Assembly (NCBI RefSeq): GCF_900618535.1
Contig: NZ_UYJA01000005.1
Span: 496,001 to 560,000, forward strand
Origin: Pseudomonas bubulae
GTDB taxonomy: Bacteria > Pseudomonadota > Gammaproteobacteria > Pseudomonadales > Pseudomonadaceae
Length of the DNA stretch: 64,000 nt
Reading direction: 5' to 3'
In this document: positions 23,498-33,090 of the stretch, in pieces
How the letters are laid out: each line of letters opens with the position of its first letter
Numbering within the stretch: the stretch's first letter is position 1
The notes under the pieces: model-generated
Databases searched by the model: none
Seen by the model: only the letters and a program-made list of their open reading frames with translations
Told to the model about the DNA's origin: nothing
Program-made: the position numbers and the translations under genes

Positions 23498-25492
23498 TCA
23501 GCGGGCGGTATTGGCCTGCTCCGGGACACGCAACGCCAGATCATCGAACAGCGGGGCCAATGCCGGGAGAACCAGGCGAGCGCCGATTTCGGACAGGTGA
23601 TTGTCATCGGTATACAACGAATGACCGTCCTGTTCGGCCCGGCACAACCCCGAGGCATCACACAGCTGCGGGGTCGGGTCCAGTACCTGCACATTGGAAT
23701 CAGCAGCCGCGATATCGGCAAACAGCCGGTTGATAAACGCTTTTTGCCTGAGGTGGTCTTCAACCGGCATGCCGACATCGGCGGTTGGCTGGTGCAGCAT
23801 CGCCAGGCGGCTCAGGCGGTACGGCGGATTGAACGGTTGCAACGGCGCCTCCTTCATCAGCCATACGCGGTACCCGGCCTTGCGCAATTGCTCGACCTTC
23901 GCCCGCAAGCCATCGGCCAACCGTTGTTCGGCGACCGCGCGGTCATAGTGGCCATTGCCATCGCGCAACGCATGGCCGTGATCGCCCTTGGCATCGCCAT
24001 ACAAGTACAGGCTCCAGCGGGCCACCAGCAGGATGTCGCGCACTGGCTCGGTCGCCAGGGTACGCTCGACACGACGGTTGTAATCGGCGCACCGCGTACC
24101 GTGCTCCAGCCCCTCAAGCGGCAGGCAACCGGCCGAACTGGCCAGCATCACATTGACGCCATGCTGGCGGGCGCTTTCTTCCAGTGCCGGGATCAGGGCC
24201 GTGGCGTGGCTGTCGCCCCACACCAGCAACTGAGCCGGCGCGGTGGGCGATTGTCCGTAACGGCAGAACGGCGTGTCGGCCGGGCTCTTGTCATCAGTGA
24301 TGCAGGCCATCAGCTCAGGTCGCCATTCGCTGGCCCGCGCATATTGCAACGCCTGCTCGGACAAACGCGACGGCAGGCCATCGGTCCAGCGCAGCGCCTG
24401 GCCGGCGATACCCAACACCAGAATGCCCAAGCCCGCCGCGACGAGAATCTGACGACGGCCAGCCAATATTCGACGCTCACGAAACGGCGTTTCGACAAAA
24501 CGCCAGGACAGATAGCCGAGGATCAACGTCAGCGCAATCAACCCGCCCGTCAGCACGGGACCAAACTCCTCCGCGCCGGCATAACTGCCAAACACGAAAA
24601 CCGGCCAGTGCCACAAATACCAGGAATAGGAAATCAGCCCGAGCCCGACCATTAGCCGCGTGCTCAACACACGCCCGACCCAGGTGCTCTGATGCTCATT
24701 GGCCCAGATCAGGGCCACCACGCCCAGCACGGGCAGCAACGCTGCGGCACCCGGGAACGGTGTGCTGTTGTCATAGCCGAACACAGCAACAAGAATCAGC
24801 CCCATGCCCAACAGGCTGATAGCTTGCGCTGCCGCCGGGGTCAGGCGCTTCTGGCTGGCAGGCGCAATCGCCAGCATGGCACCGGCCAGCAGTTCCCATG
24901 CCCGCATCGGCAACAGGAAAAACGCTTTCTCGGGATGCTGGGCCACGGCCCAGACGCTGAGCCCGAACGACACCAGCAACAGGCTGAACAAAGCCAGCCG
25001 CCAGTGCTTGAATCGGCTGGACAGCAGGGTCAGCAGCAAGGGAAAGACAATATAGAACTGTTCCTCAACCGCCAGCGACCAGGTATGCAGCAGCGGTTTT
25101 AGATCGCTGGCCGCATCGAAATAGCCCTCCTGGCGCATAAACAGCAGGTTGGAAACGAACATCATCTGGTAGCGCACCGAACGCCCCAGCTCTTCGTAGT
25201 CCTTGGGTGCCATCAGGAACCAGCCCACAGCCAGCACGGCGGCCATCATCACGAACAAGGCCGGCAGGATTCGCCGCGCGCGACGGGCCCAAAACTCGAC
25301 AAAACTGAAGCGTGCCGCCTCACGCTGGCGCCAGATGATCGAGGTAATCAAATAACCGGAAATGACGAAGAACACATCGACGCCAACGAATCCGCCTGAA
25401 AAACCCGGCACACCAAAGTGGAACAGTACTACGGCAATCACGGCAACAGCTCGCAGGCCATCAATGTCCCTGCGATAAACAAGAGAAGTCAT
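23498..25492 (-). CDS. O-acyltransferase, OafA/YrhL type with SGNH domain
   Basis: A 664-residue inner-membrane acyltransferase. The N-terminal AT3 domain has about ten membrane helices and the motifs YRRDIDGLRAVAVIAVVLFH (catalytic-site Arg and His region) and FFVISGYLIT. The C-terminal periplasmic SGNH-hydrolase-like domain has WGDSHATAL (catalytic Ser, near residue 425) and DDNHLSEIGA (Asp/His, near 640). Proteins of this layout acetylate O-antigen or other surface glycans. It lies between rho and ubiD with its own promoter in the rho terminator gap. The glycan acceptor is unknown. Confidence 0.92.
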   Translation of the reverse strand: MTSLVYRRDIDGLRAVAVIAVVLFHFGVPGFSGGFVGVDVFFVISGYLITSIIWRQREAARFSFVEFWARRARRILPALFVMMAAVLAVGWFLMAPKDYEELGRSVRYQMMFVSNLLFMRQEGYFDAASDLKPLLHTWSLAVEEQFYIVFPLLLTLLSSRFKHWRLALFSLLLVSFGLSVWAVAQHPEKAFFLLPMRAWELLAGAMLAIAPASQKRLTPAAAQAISLLGMGLILVAVFGYDNSTPFPGAAALLPVLGVVALIWANEHQSTWVGRVLSTRLMVGLGLISYSWYLWHWPVFVFGSYAGAEEFGPVLTGGLIALTLILGYLSWRFVETPFRERRILAGRRQILVAAGLGILVLGIAGQALRWTDGLPSRLSEQALQYARASEWRPELMACITDDKSPADTPFCRYGQSPTAPAQLLVWGDSHATALIPALEESARQHGVNVMLASSAGCLPLEGLEHGTRCADYNRRVERTLATEPVRDILLVARWSLYLYGDAKGDHGHALRDGNGHYDRAVAEQRLADGLRAKVEQLRKAGYRVWLMKEAPLQPFNPPYRLSRLAMLHQPTADVGMPVEDHLRQKAFINRLFADIAAADSNVQVLDPTPQLCDASGLCRAEQDGHSLYTDDNHLSEIGARLVLPALAPLFDDLALRVPEQANTAR

Positions 25493-25565
25493 ATACGCTC
25501 AATTTCGCTAATACATTGTTTTTATTGACCGAAGTTAAGCACAAACCTTCCTTTTTTTTTGGCAT

Positions 25566-25597
25566 AAAAAAAGGCGCCCTCGCGGGGCGCCTGATTT
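25566..25597. terminator. Bidirectional intrinsic terminator after rho
   Basis: AGGCGCCC (25572-25579) and GGGCGCCT (25585-25592) form a perfect 8-bp GC-rich stem with a 5-base loop. An A-run at 25566-25572 gives the U-tract for rho transcription (minus strand), and GATTTTT on the other side could serve plus-strand transcripts. It starts about 20 bases past the rho stop. Confidence 0.93.
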
Positions 25598-25614
25598 TTG
25601 TGCGAGAAACCGTG

Positions 25615-26874
<1,260 letters not shown>

Positions 26875-27072
26875 ATAGGAATGACGTAATCATTTATGGG
26901 GAGGGAAATTAAGCTTTGGGCTTAATGAGGCCGCGCCGCAGAGAAGGCGACAGGATCGCGTACTAATTCGATAAGGAGTGCGTCGGCGACGGCTTGCAGG
27001 GGGCAATGGAGAAACCAGTGCGGGGCCGAATGTACCACTTGAGTTTCATAGCGTCTAGTCCTTGAGCCATGA

Positions 27073-27099
27073 AAAAGCCCCGCATTTAGCGGGGCTTTT
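27073..27099 (-). terminator. Intrinsic terminator after trxA
   Basis: AAAAGCCCCGC and GCGGGGCTTTT pair perfectly (11 bp) around ATTTA. On the minus strand a U-run closes the hairpin, 9 bases past the trxA stop. Symmetry means it can also act on plus-strand transcripts. Confidence 0.95.
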
Positions 27100-27107
27100 A
27101 TCGACGC

Positions 27108-27437
27108 TTAGATATTGGCGTCGAGGAATGCAGCCAACTGCGACTTCGACAGCGCACCGACCTTGGTGGCTTCAACGTTGCCGTTCTTGAACAGCATCAG
27201 CGTAGGAATACCGCGTACGCCGTGCTTGGCCGGGGTTTCCTGGTTTTCATCAATGTTCAGCTTGGCAACAGTCAGCTTGCCTTTGTAAGTCTCTGCGATC
27301 TCGTCCAGAACCGGCGCGATCATTTTGCAAGGGCCACACCATTCAGCCCAGTAGTCGACCAGTACAGCGCCTTCAGCCTTGAGAACATCGGCCTCAAAGC
27401 TAGCGTCGGTGACGTGTTTAATAAGATCGCTGCTCAT
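27108..27437 (-). CDS. trxA: Thioredoxin 1
   Basis: A 109-residue cytoplasmic thioredoxin with the active site WAEWCGPCK (near residues 29-37), the cis-proline segment GIPTLMLFKNG, and the family C-terminal helix. It reduces disulfides in ribonucleotide reductase and other targets, using thioredoxin reductase and NADPH. The start at 27437 is taken because it gives the standard length and is preceded by GGAGACTTCC; eight further codons upstream are not needed. The gene is monocistronic with its own terminator before the rho leader. The trxA-rho order is conserved in pseudomonads and enterics. Confidence 0.97.
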   Translation of the reverse strand: MSSDLIKHVTDASFEADVLKAEGAVLVDYWAEWCGPCKMIAPVLDEIAETYKGKLTVAKLNIDENQETPAKHGVRGIPTLMLFKNGNVEATKVGALSKSQLAAFLDANI

Positions 27438-27557
27438 GGAAGTCTCCGTGGTTGTAAGCAAAAACGTAGCACATCATAGCTGTCATCACCGCGTTCAGGA
27501 AGGTGAGGGACGATTGACTCTCACTATAGTGGTGCATGAGTGCAGATATCGCCCGTT

Positions 27558-28265
27558 TCAGGAGCCGTCGGGGGTGACGAAGGCGATCCCGGTTCGCGAG
27601 GCAGCCTGGCGAATGTGCTCGCTCATGGCCTTTTGTGCAGGGCCGCTGGCATGACGGGCCAGGGCCCGGAGGATTTTGCGGTGCTCCTGCCAGGTTTCCA
27701 TGGCCCGCTCCGGGCGGATAAACGGCAGCTTCTGGCTTTCCAGAAAAATATCGCCACGGGTGATCAGCATAGTGGCCATTGCCTGATTGCCACTGGCACG
27801 CAGGATCAGTTGATGGAACTCGAAGTCCAGCTGCGCGGCACGCTCAAAATCCCCGGCGCGTAACTCATGGCGCATTGCCTCGACATTGTCCTGCAACACA
27901 TCCAGTTCGTCGCGGGTCAAGCGCACCGCCGCCAGCCCCGCAGCAAAACCTTCCAGTGCGTATCGCAGCTGGAAAATATCCTGCGGGCAGGCCTGGGCTG
28001 CATAGGGCCAGTCCGTAACCGGAACAACCGGGACATCTGCTTGCGCGGCCTGCACATACACGCCTTTACCCGGCTGCACACTGATCACGCCCAGGGCACT
28101 GAGCGAAGATAACGCCTCGCGCAGCGATGCCCGGCTGACCCCCAACTGCACCGCCAGCTCGCGCTGCGACGGCAAGGCATCTCCCGGCGCAAAAGCGTTT
28201 TCGGCGATCAATTTACGAATGGCCAGCAATGCCACTTCGGGTACGGCCCGTGCGCTTGAATTCAT
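27558..28265 (-). CDS. FadR-type GntR transcriptional regulator
   Basis: A 235-residue regulator with an N-terminal winged helix (residues ~1-70: PEVALLAIRKLI, LPSQRELAVQLGVSRASLREALSSL) and a C-terminal FCD ligand-binding domain (helical, LRYALEGFAAGLAAVRLTRDEL, and a His-containing segment LDFEFHQLILRASGN that supplies metal/ligand residues). It is divergent from the amino acid ABC importer genes and 257 bases away, so it probably represses that operon and responds to its substrate or a breakdown product. The start at 28265 removes a poor 25-residue extension. Confidence 0.9.
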   Translation of the reverse strand: MNSSARAVPEVALLAIRKLIAENAFAPGDALPSQRELAVQLGVSRASLREALSSLSALGVISVQPGKGVYVQAAQADVPVVPVTDWPYAAQACPQDIFQLRYALEGFAAGLAAVRLTRDELDVLQDNVEAMRHELRAGDFERAAQLDFEFHQLILRASGNQAMATMLITRGDIFLESQKLPFIRPERAMETWQEHRKILRALARHASGPAQKAMSEHIRQAASRTGIAFVTPDGS

Positions 28266-28522
28266 CACAACTCGGCTTGATCGGCTCAGGAAAGGCGTAG
28301 TTGTAAAGCTATTGCCAACGCTCGGCAAGTCACGCCCCAAGCCGGTTCAAGCCCTGTGAGAAACGCCCGATAGAGGTGCAAAAAACGTCATAACTGTTCA
28401 GACCAGTCAGACCGCCGGATGCCTTCTGAAATCAGCCCTGGCGGTCATAAAAGCCCTGTTGGCATGGCCTGTGCTCTGGCTCAACGGCGCACACCACCGC
28501 GCGCCCTTTCCGGAGAATTGCC

Positions 28523-29308
28523 ATGACCCAGCGTTACAGCGCCTTGATTTGCGCCTTGTTCGCCAGCCTGATGCTGAGCCAGGCCCCGGCCCACGCCAGT
28601 GACCTCGATGAGGTGATGGCACGCGGCACCCTCAAGGTCGCAGTCCCCCAGGATTTTCCGCCCTTCGGCTCGGTCGGCCCGGACATGCAGCCTCGCGGGC
28701 TGGATATCGACACCGCCAAATTGCTGGCCGATCAGCTCAAGGTCAAACTTGAACTGACGCCCGTAAACAGCACCAACCGTGTGCCCTATCTGACCACCGG
28801 CAAAGTCGATGTAGTGATTTCCAGCTTGGGCAAAAACCCGGATCGTGAAAAAGTCATCGATTTTTCCCACGCTTATGCGCCGTTCTACCTTGGCGTATTT
28901 GGCCCGCCAGACGCGCAGATCAAGACCCTGGATGACCTCAAGGGTAAAACCATCAGCGTGACCCGTGGCGCCATCGAAGACATCGAACTGACCAACGTGG
29001 CGCCAGCCGGCGTGACCATCAAACGCTTCGAAGACAACAACTCGACCATCGCCGCGTATCTGGCAGGCCAGGTGGACCTGATCGCCAGCGGCAACGTGGT
29101 GATGGTCGCCATCAGCGAACGCAACCCCAAGCGCATCCCGGCCATGAAACTCAAGCTCAAGGATTCACCGGTCTACGTCGGCGTGAACAAGGGCCAGCCC
29201 GAGTTGCTGGACAAGGTGAACCAGATTCTGGCCACGGCCAAGGCTGACGGCAGCCTGGAAAAAAACGCGCTGCAATGGCTTAAAGAGCCGCTGCCAGCTG
29301 ACCTCTGA
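28523..29308 (+). CDS. Polar amino acid ABC transporter, periplasmic binding protein
   Basis: A 261-residue cluster 3 solute-binding protein. It has a signal peptide ending PAHAS (near residue 25), then the family opening DEVMARGTLKVAVPQDFPPFG, LDIDTAKLLADQL, and the hinge segments GKVDVVISSLGKNPDREKVIDFSHAY and LKGKTISVTRGAIEDI. It binds a small polar ligand such as an amino acid or opine. It is the first gene of a complete importer operon and has a plausible GGAGAATT ribosome site. The neighbouring divergent FadR-type regulator suggests substrate-induced expression. The ligand is not predictable by eye. Confidence 0.92.
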   Translation: MTQRYSALICALFASLMLSQAPAHASDLDEVMARGTLKVAVPQDFPPFGSVGPDMQPRGLDIDTAKLLADQLKVKLELTPVNSTNRVPYLTTGKVDVVISSLGKNPDREKVIDFSHAYAPFYLGVFGPPDAQIKTLDDLKGKTISVTRGAIEDIELTNVAPAGVTIKRFEDNNSTIAAYLAGQVDLIASGNVVMVAISERNPKRIPAMKLKLKDSPVYVGVNKGQPELLDKVNQILATAKADGSLEKNALQWLKEPLPADL

Positions 29309-29329
29309 CACTTTGCGACGGGGTCAATC

Positions 29330-29995
29330 ATGGCTTATCAGTTCGACTTTTTACCGGTGCTGCAAAACAGCGACCTGTTATTACGCGGCGCCCTGTTTAC
29401 CCTTGAACTGACAGCGATCGGCACAGTATTCGGCGTCAGCCTGGGGATTGTCGGCGCCGTGGTCCGGGCGTGGAATATTCGACCTTTCGCTGCGTTGTTC
29501 GGGTTGTATGTCGAGTTGATCCGCAACACGCCGTTTCTGGTGCAGCTATTTTTTATCTTTTTCGGCTTGCCGGGCCTGGGTGTGCATATCAGCGAGTGGC
29601 AGGCCGCGGTGCTGGCGATGGTGATCAACCTGGGTGCCTATTCCACGGAAATTATCCGCGCAGGTATTCAGGCGATCCCCAAAGGCCAGCTGGAAGCAGC
29701 ATCGGCACTGGCCATGAGCCGATTCGAGGCGTTCCGCCATGTGGTCCTGCAACCGGCGCTGGCCAAGGTTTGGCCAGCTCTGAGCAGCCAGATCATCATC
29801 GTGATGCTCGGCTCGGCGGTCTGCTCGCAAATTGCCACTGAAGAGCTGAGCTTTTTTGCCAATTTCATTCAGTCACGCAATTTTCGCAGCTTCGAAACCT
29901 ACGTCCTGACCACCCTGATTTACCTGTGCATGGCCTTGTTGATCCGCCAGTTACTGAACTGGTTCGGCCGCCGCTACCTGAGCAGGAGTCGCTGA
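29330..29995 (+). CDS. Polar amino acid ABC transporter permease (first)
   Basis: A 221-residue HisM/GlnP-type permease with about five membrane helices. The N-terminal motif LLRGALFTLELTAIGTVFG and the EAA loop IPKGQLEAASALAMSRFEAFRHVVLPQ-like stretch (here GQLEAASALAMS, HVVLQPALA) are typical. It pairs with the second permease to form the inner-membrane channel. It lies 21 bases after the binding protein gene, and its stop overlaps the next start by one base. Confidence 0.93.
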   Translation: MAYQFDFLPVLQNSDLLLRGALFTLELTAIGTVFGVSLGIVGAVVRAWNIRPFAALFGLYVELIRNTPFLVQLFFIFFGLPGLGVHISEWQAAVLAMVINLGAYSTEIIRAGIQAIPKGQLEAASALAMSRFEAFRHVVLQPALAKVWPALSSQIIIVMLGSAVCSQIATEELSFFANFIQSRNFRSFETYVLTTLIYLCMALLIRQLLNWFGRRYLSRSR

Positions 29996-30642
29996 TGGAT
30001 TTCACGTTCTGGGACATCGTGCGTAACTTGCTGACGGGTTTGCAGTGGACAGTCGCCCTGTCTCTTGTTGCGTTTATCGGCGGCGGCTTTATCGGCTTGC
30101 TGGTGTTGCTGATGCGCATTTCCAAAAGCCGCTTCGCCCGCACTCTGGCGCGCGGTTATATAGAGCTGTTCCAGGGTACGCCCCTGCTGATGCAGCTGTT
30201 TTTGATCTTCTTTGGCATTGCCCTGCTGGGCATCGATATTTCGCCGTGGATGGCCGCGGCCCTGGCGCTGACATTGTTCACCAGTGCCTACCTGGCCGAG
30301 ATCTGGCGCGGCTGCGTCGAGTCGATTGCCCACGGCCAGTGGGAGGCCTCGGCCAGCCTGGCACTCAGCCCGCTGGAGCAATTGCGCTACGTGATCCTGC
30401 CGCAAGCCTTGCGGGTCGCCATCGCGCCGACCGTCGGCTTTTCGGTGCAGGTCATCAAAGGCACTGCCGTGACCTCGATTATTGGATTCACCGAATTGAC
30501 CAAGACCGGCAGCATGCTGGCCAATGCCACCTTCGAGCCTTTCATGGTCTATGGCCTGGTGGCTCTGGGTTACTTCCTCTTGTGCTACCCCCTGTCGCTC
30601 AGTGCGCGCTATCTGGAAAGGAGACTGCATGCCTCTGCTTAG
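29995..30642 (+). CDS. Polar amino acid ABC transporter permease (second)
   Basis: A 215-residue permease of the same type: NLLTGLQWTVALSLVAFIGG at the start, LFQGTPLLMQLFLIFFG near residue 58, and an EAA loop GQWEASASLALSPLEQLRYV. ATG 29995 overlaps the stop of the first permease (TGATG). Its own end overlaps the ATPase gene by 14 bases, so all three genes are translationally linked. It is homologous to, but clearly divergent from, the first permease, as is usual for heterodimeric channels. Confidence 0.93.
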   Translation: MDFTFWDIVRNLLTGLQWTVALSLVAFIGGGFIGLLVLLMRISKSRFARTLARGYIELFQGTPLLMQLFLIFFGIALLGIDISPWMAAALALTLFTSAYLAEIWRGCVESIAHGQWEASASLALSPLEQLRYVILPQALRVAIAPTVGFSVQVIKGTAVTSIIGFTELTKTGSMLANATFEPFMVYGLVALGYFLLCYPLSLSARYLERRLHASA

Positions 30643-31354
30643 AGTTACCGCCCTGCATAAATACTACGGCGACCACCACGTGCTCAAAGGCATCGACCTG
30701 ACGGTCGAACAGGGCCAGGTGGTCGCTATCATTGGCCGCAGCGGCTCGGGCAAGAGTACCTTGCTCAGAACCCTGAACGGGCTGGAGTCCATTAACGACG
30801 GGGTGATTGAGGTCGATGACGAATACCTGGATGCCGCCCGCGCAGACTTGCGAAGCCTGCGCCAGAAGGTCGGCATGGTGTTTCAGCAGTTCAATCTGTT
30901 CCCGCACCTGAGCGTGGGCGAAAACGTCATGCTGGCCCCGCAAGTGGTGCAAAAGGTGCCCAAAGCCAAGGCCGCCGAACTGGCGCGCCAGATGCTGGAA
31001 CGGGTGGGGCTGGGCGACAAGTTCGACGCCTTCCCGGAGCGCCTGTCGGGCGGTCAACAGCAGCGGGTGGCGATTGCCCGGGCTTTGGCCATGTCACCCA
31101 AGGTGCTGTTGTGTGATGAGATCACCTCGGCCCTCGACCCGGAGCTGGTCAATGAAGTGCTCAGCGTGGTGCGTCAGCTGGCCCGTGAAGGCATGACGCT
31201 GATCATGGTCACCCACGAGATGCGTTTTGCCCGTGAAGTTGGCGACAAACTGGTGTTTATGCACCAGGGCAAGGTGCATGAAGTGGGTGACCCCAAAGTG
31301 CTGTTCGCCAACCCGCAAACCCCGGAACTGGCGAATTTCATCGGAACGTTGTAG
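30629..31354 (+). CDS. Polar amino acid ABC transporter ATP-binding protein
   Basis: The 241-residue ATPase of the importer. It has Walker A GRSGSGKST (36-44), Q-loop VFQQFNLFPHLSV, signature LSGGQQQRV (near 138), Walker B VLLCDEITSALDP and switch His VTHEMRFA. It is of the GlnQ/HisP type. The start inside the permease end (14-base overlap, GGAAAGGAG just before it) is clear. The importer is thus complete: binding protein, two permeases and ATPase. Confidence 0.95.
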   Translation: MPLLRVTALHKYYGDHHVLKGIDLTVEQGQVVAIIGRSGSGKSTLLRTLNGLESINDGVIEVDDEYLDAARADLRSLRQKVGMVFQQFNLFPHLSVGENVMLAPQVVQKVPKAKAAELARQMLERVGLGDKFDAFPERLSGGQQQRVAIARALAMSPKVLLCDEITSALDPELVNEVLSVVRQLAREGMTLIMVTHEMRFAREVGDKLVFMHQGKVHEVGDPKVLFANPQTPELANFIGTL

Positions 31355-31526
31355 TCACTGACGAGGTACGAGGCTACGGGAATCGTAGAGCCTGAAAACA
31401 CGAGGCCTCGGATAACAGCTAACCTCATTGCTTTCGTGCTCCACATCAAGGCAGGTGATATCACGCGTTGGCGCGAGCCTTTGATCGTGGCACGATGGCC
31501 GGGTTATCGACCGAGACCCCTCAACC

Positions 31527-33029
31527 ATGCCCCAATCCCAAGCAAGGAATCCGTCCCTGATCGCCGCCATTGATCTGGGTTCTAACAGCTTTCACATGGT
31601 GGTGGCCAAGGCCCAGAACGGCGAAATCCGCATACTTGAGCGTCTTGGTGACAAGGTGCAGTTAGCTGCCGGCATCGACGAAGAACGCAAGCTCAGCGAA
31701 GAATCCATGCAGCGCGGGCTCGATTGCCTCAAGCGTTTCGCCCAACTGATCAACGGTATGCCGTTGGGTGCCGTGCGTATTGTGGGAACCAACGCATTGC
31801 GCGAGGCGCGCAACCGCAACGAGTTTATCGTGCGTGCCGAAGAGATCCTGGGTCACACCGTTGAAGTGATTTCCGGTCGTGAAGAAGCGCGCCTGATCTA
31901 CCTGGGTGTGTCCCACACCCTCGCCGACACGCCGGGCAAACGCCTGGTGGCCGACATCGGCGGCGGCAGTACCGAGTTCATCATTGGCCAGCGTTTTGAG
32001 CCCCTGCTACGCGAAAGCCTGCAAATGGGCTGCGTCAGCTTTACCCAGCGCTATTTCCGCGACGGCAAGATCACCCCGGCACGCTACGCCCAGGCCTACA
32101 CGGCTGCGCGCCTGGAAATCATGAGCATCGAGCACGCCCTGCACCGCCTGACCTGGGATGAGGCCATCGGCTCTTCGGGTACCATTCGGGCCATTGGCCT
32201 GGCGCTCAAGGCGGGCGGTCATGGTAACGGCGAAGTAAACGCCGAAGGCCTGTCCTGGCTCAAGCGCAAGCTGTTCAAGCTGGGCGACGCGGACAAGATC
32301 GACTTCGAAGGCATCAAGCCCGACCGTCGCGCCATCTTCCCGGCCGGGCTGGCGATTCTTGAAGCAATCTTCGACGCCCTTGAACTGCAACGTATGGATC
32401 ACTGTGACGGCGCCCTGCGCGAAGGCGTGCTGTACGACCTTCTGGGCCGCCATCACCACGAAGACGTGCGTGAGCGCACCCTCAGCTCGCTGATGGACCG
32501 TTACCATGTCGATCGCGAGCAAGCGGCACGGGTTGAACGCAAGGCGCTGCGCGCCTTCGATCAAGTGGCCAAGTCGTGGGGCCTCAAGGACGGTGTATGG
32601 CGTGAACTGCTGAGCTGGGCGGCCAAGGTGCATGAAGTCGGGCTGGACATTGCCCACTATCATTACCACAAGCACGGCGCCTACTTGATAGAGCACTCCG
32701 ACCTGGCTGGTTTCTCACGCGAAGACCAGCAAATGCTCGCGCTGCTGGTGCGCGGCCATCGTCGCAACATTCCTAAAGACAAGTTCGCCGAATTTGGCGA
32801 AGACGGCATCAAGCTGATTCGCCTGTGCGTGCTGTTGCGCTTTGCGATCCTGTTCTACCACATCCGTGGCAACCAGGAAGCCTCGCAGGTGAAGCTGCGC
32901 GCCGAGGGCGATCACCTGGACGTCATCTTCCCCGACGGCTGGCTGGAACAGAACCCGCTGACCCAGGCTGACTTCGAACAAGAAGCGCAATGGCTGACCC
33001 GGGTCGGAATTGTGCTGACGGTTTCCTGA
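31527..33029 (+). CDS. ppx: Exopolyphosphatase
   Basis: Ppx degrades inorganic polyphosphate from the end and in related enzymes hydrolyses pppGpp. The 500-residue protein has the actin-like ATPase fold: AIDLGSNSFHMVV (phosphate 1 loop), VVSGREEARLIYLGV with the catalytic-type Glu region, and the second phosphate loop DIGGGSTEFIIG. The C-terminal part has HD-domain-like helices (LSWAAKVHEVGLDIAHYHYHKHGAYL). It is convergent with ppk, the enzyme it opposes, separated by a short REP hairpin. The trxA-ppx-ppk neighbourhood is conserved, though here an amino acid importer lies between trxA and ppx. Confidence 0.96.
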   Translation: MPQSQARNPSLIAAIDLGSNSFHMVVAKAQNGEIRILERLGDKVQLAAGIDEERKLSEESMQRGLDCLKRFAQLINGMPLGAVRIVGTNALREARNRNEFIVRAEEILGHTVEVISGREEARLIYLGVSHTLADTPGKRLVADIGGGSTEFIIGQRFEPLLRESLQMGCVSFTQRYFRDGKITPARYAQAYTAARLEIMSIEHALHRLTWDEAIGSSGTIRAIGLALKAGGHGNGEVNAEGLSWLKRKLFKLGDADKIDFEGIKPDRRAIFPAGLAILEAIFDALELQRMDHCDGALREGVLYDLLGRHHHEDVRERTLSSLMDRYHVDREQAARVERKALRAFDQVAKSWGLKDGVWRELLSWAAKVHEVGLDIAHYHYHKHGAYLIEHSDLAGFSREDQQMLALLVRGHRRNIPKDKFAEFGEDGIKLIRLCVLLRFAILFYHIRGNQEASQVKLRAEGDHLDVIFPDGWLEQNPLTQADFEQEAQWLTRVGIVLTVS

Positions 33030-33048
33030 CCGGGCACAACTCAAACCA

Positions 33049-33080
33049 ACTGTGGGAGCGAGCAGGCTCGCTCCCACAGT
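33049..33080. repeat. Minimal REP hairpin between ppx and ppk
   Basis: ACTGTGGGAGCGAG and CTCGCTCCCACAGT form a perfect 14-bp stem around a 4-base loop CAGG. It is a compact version of the GAGCCTG-type REP in the 61-base gap between the convergent ppx and ppk stops. It probably protects or ends both transcripts; no U-run is present. Confidence 0.88.
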
Positions 33081-33090
33081 CGTTACAGCG

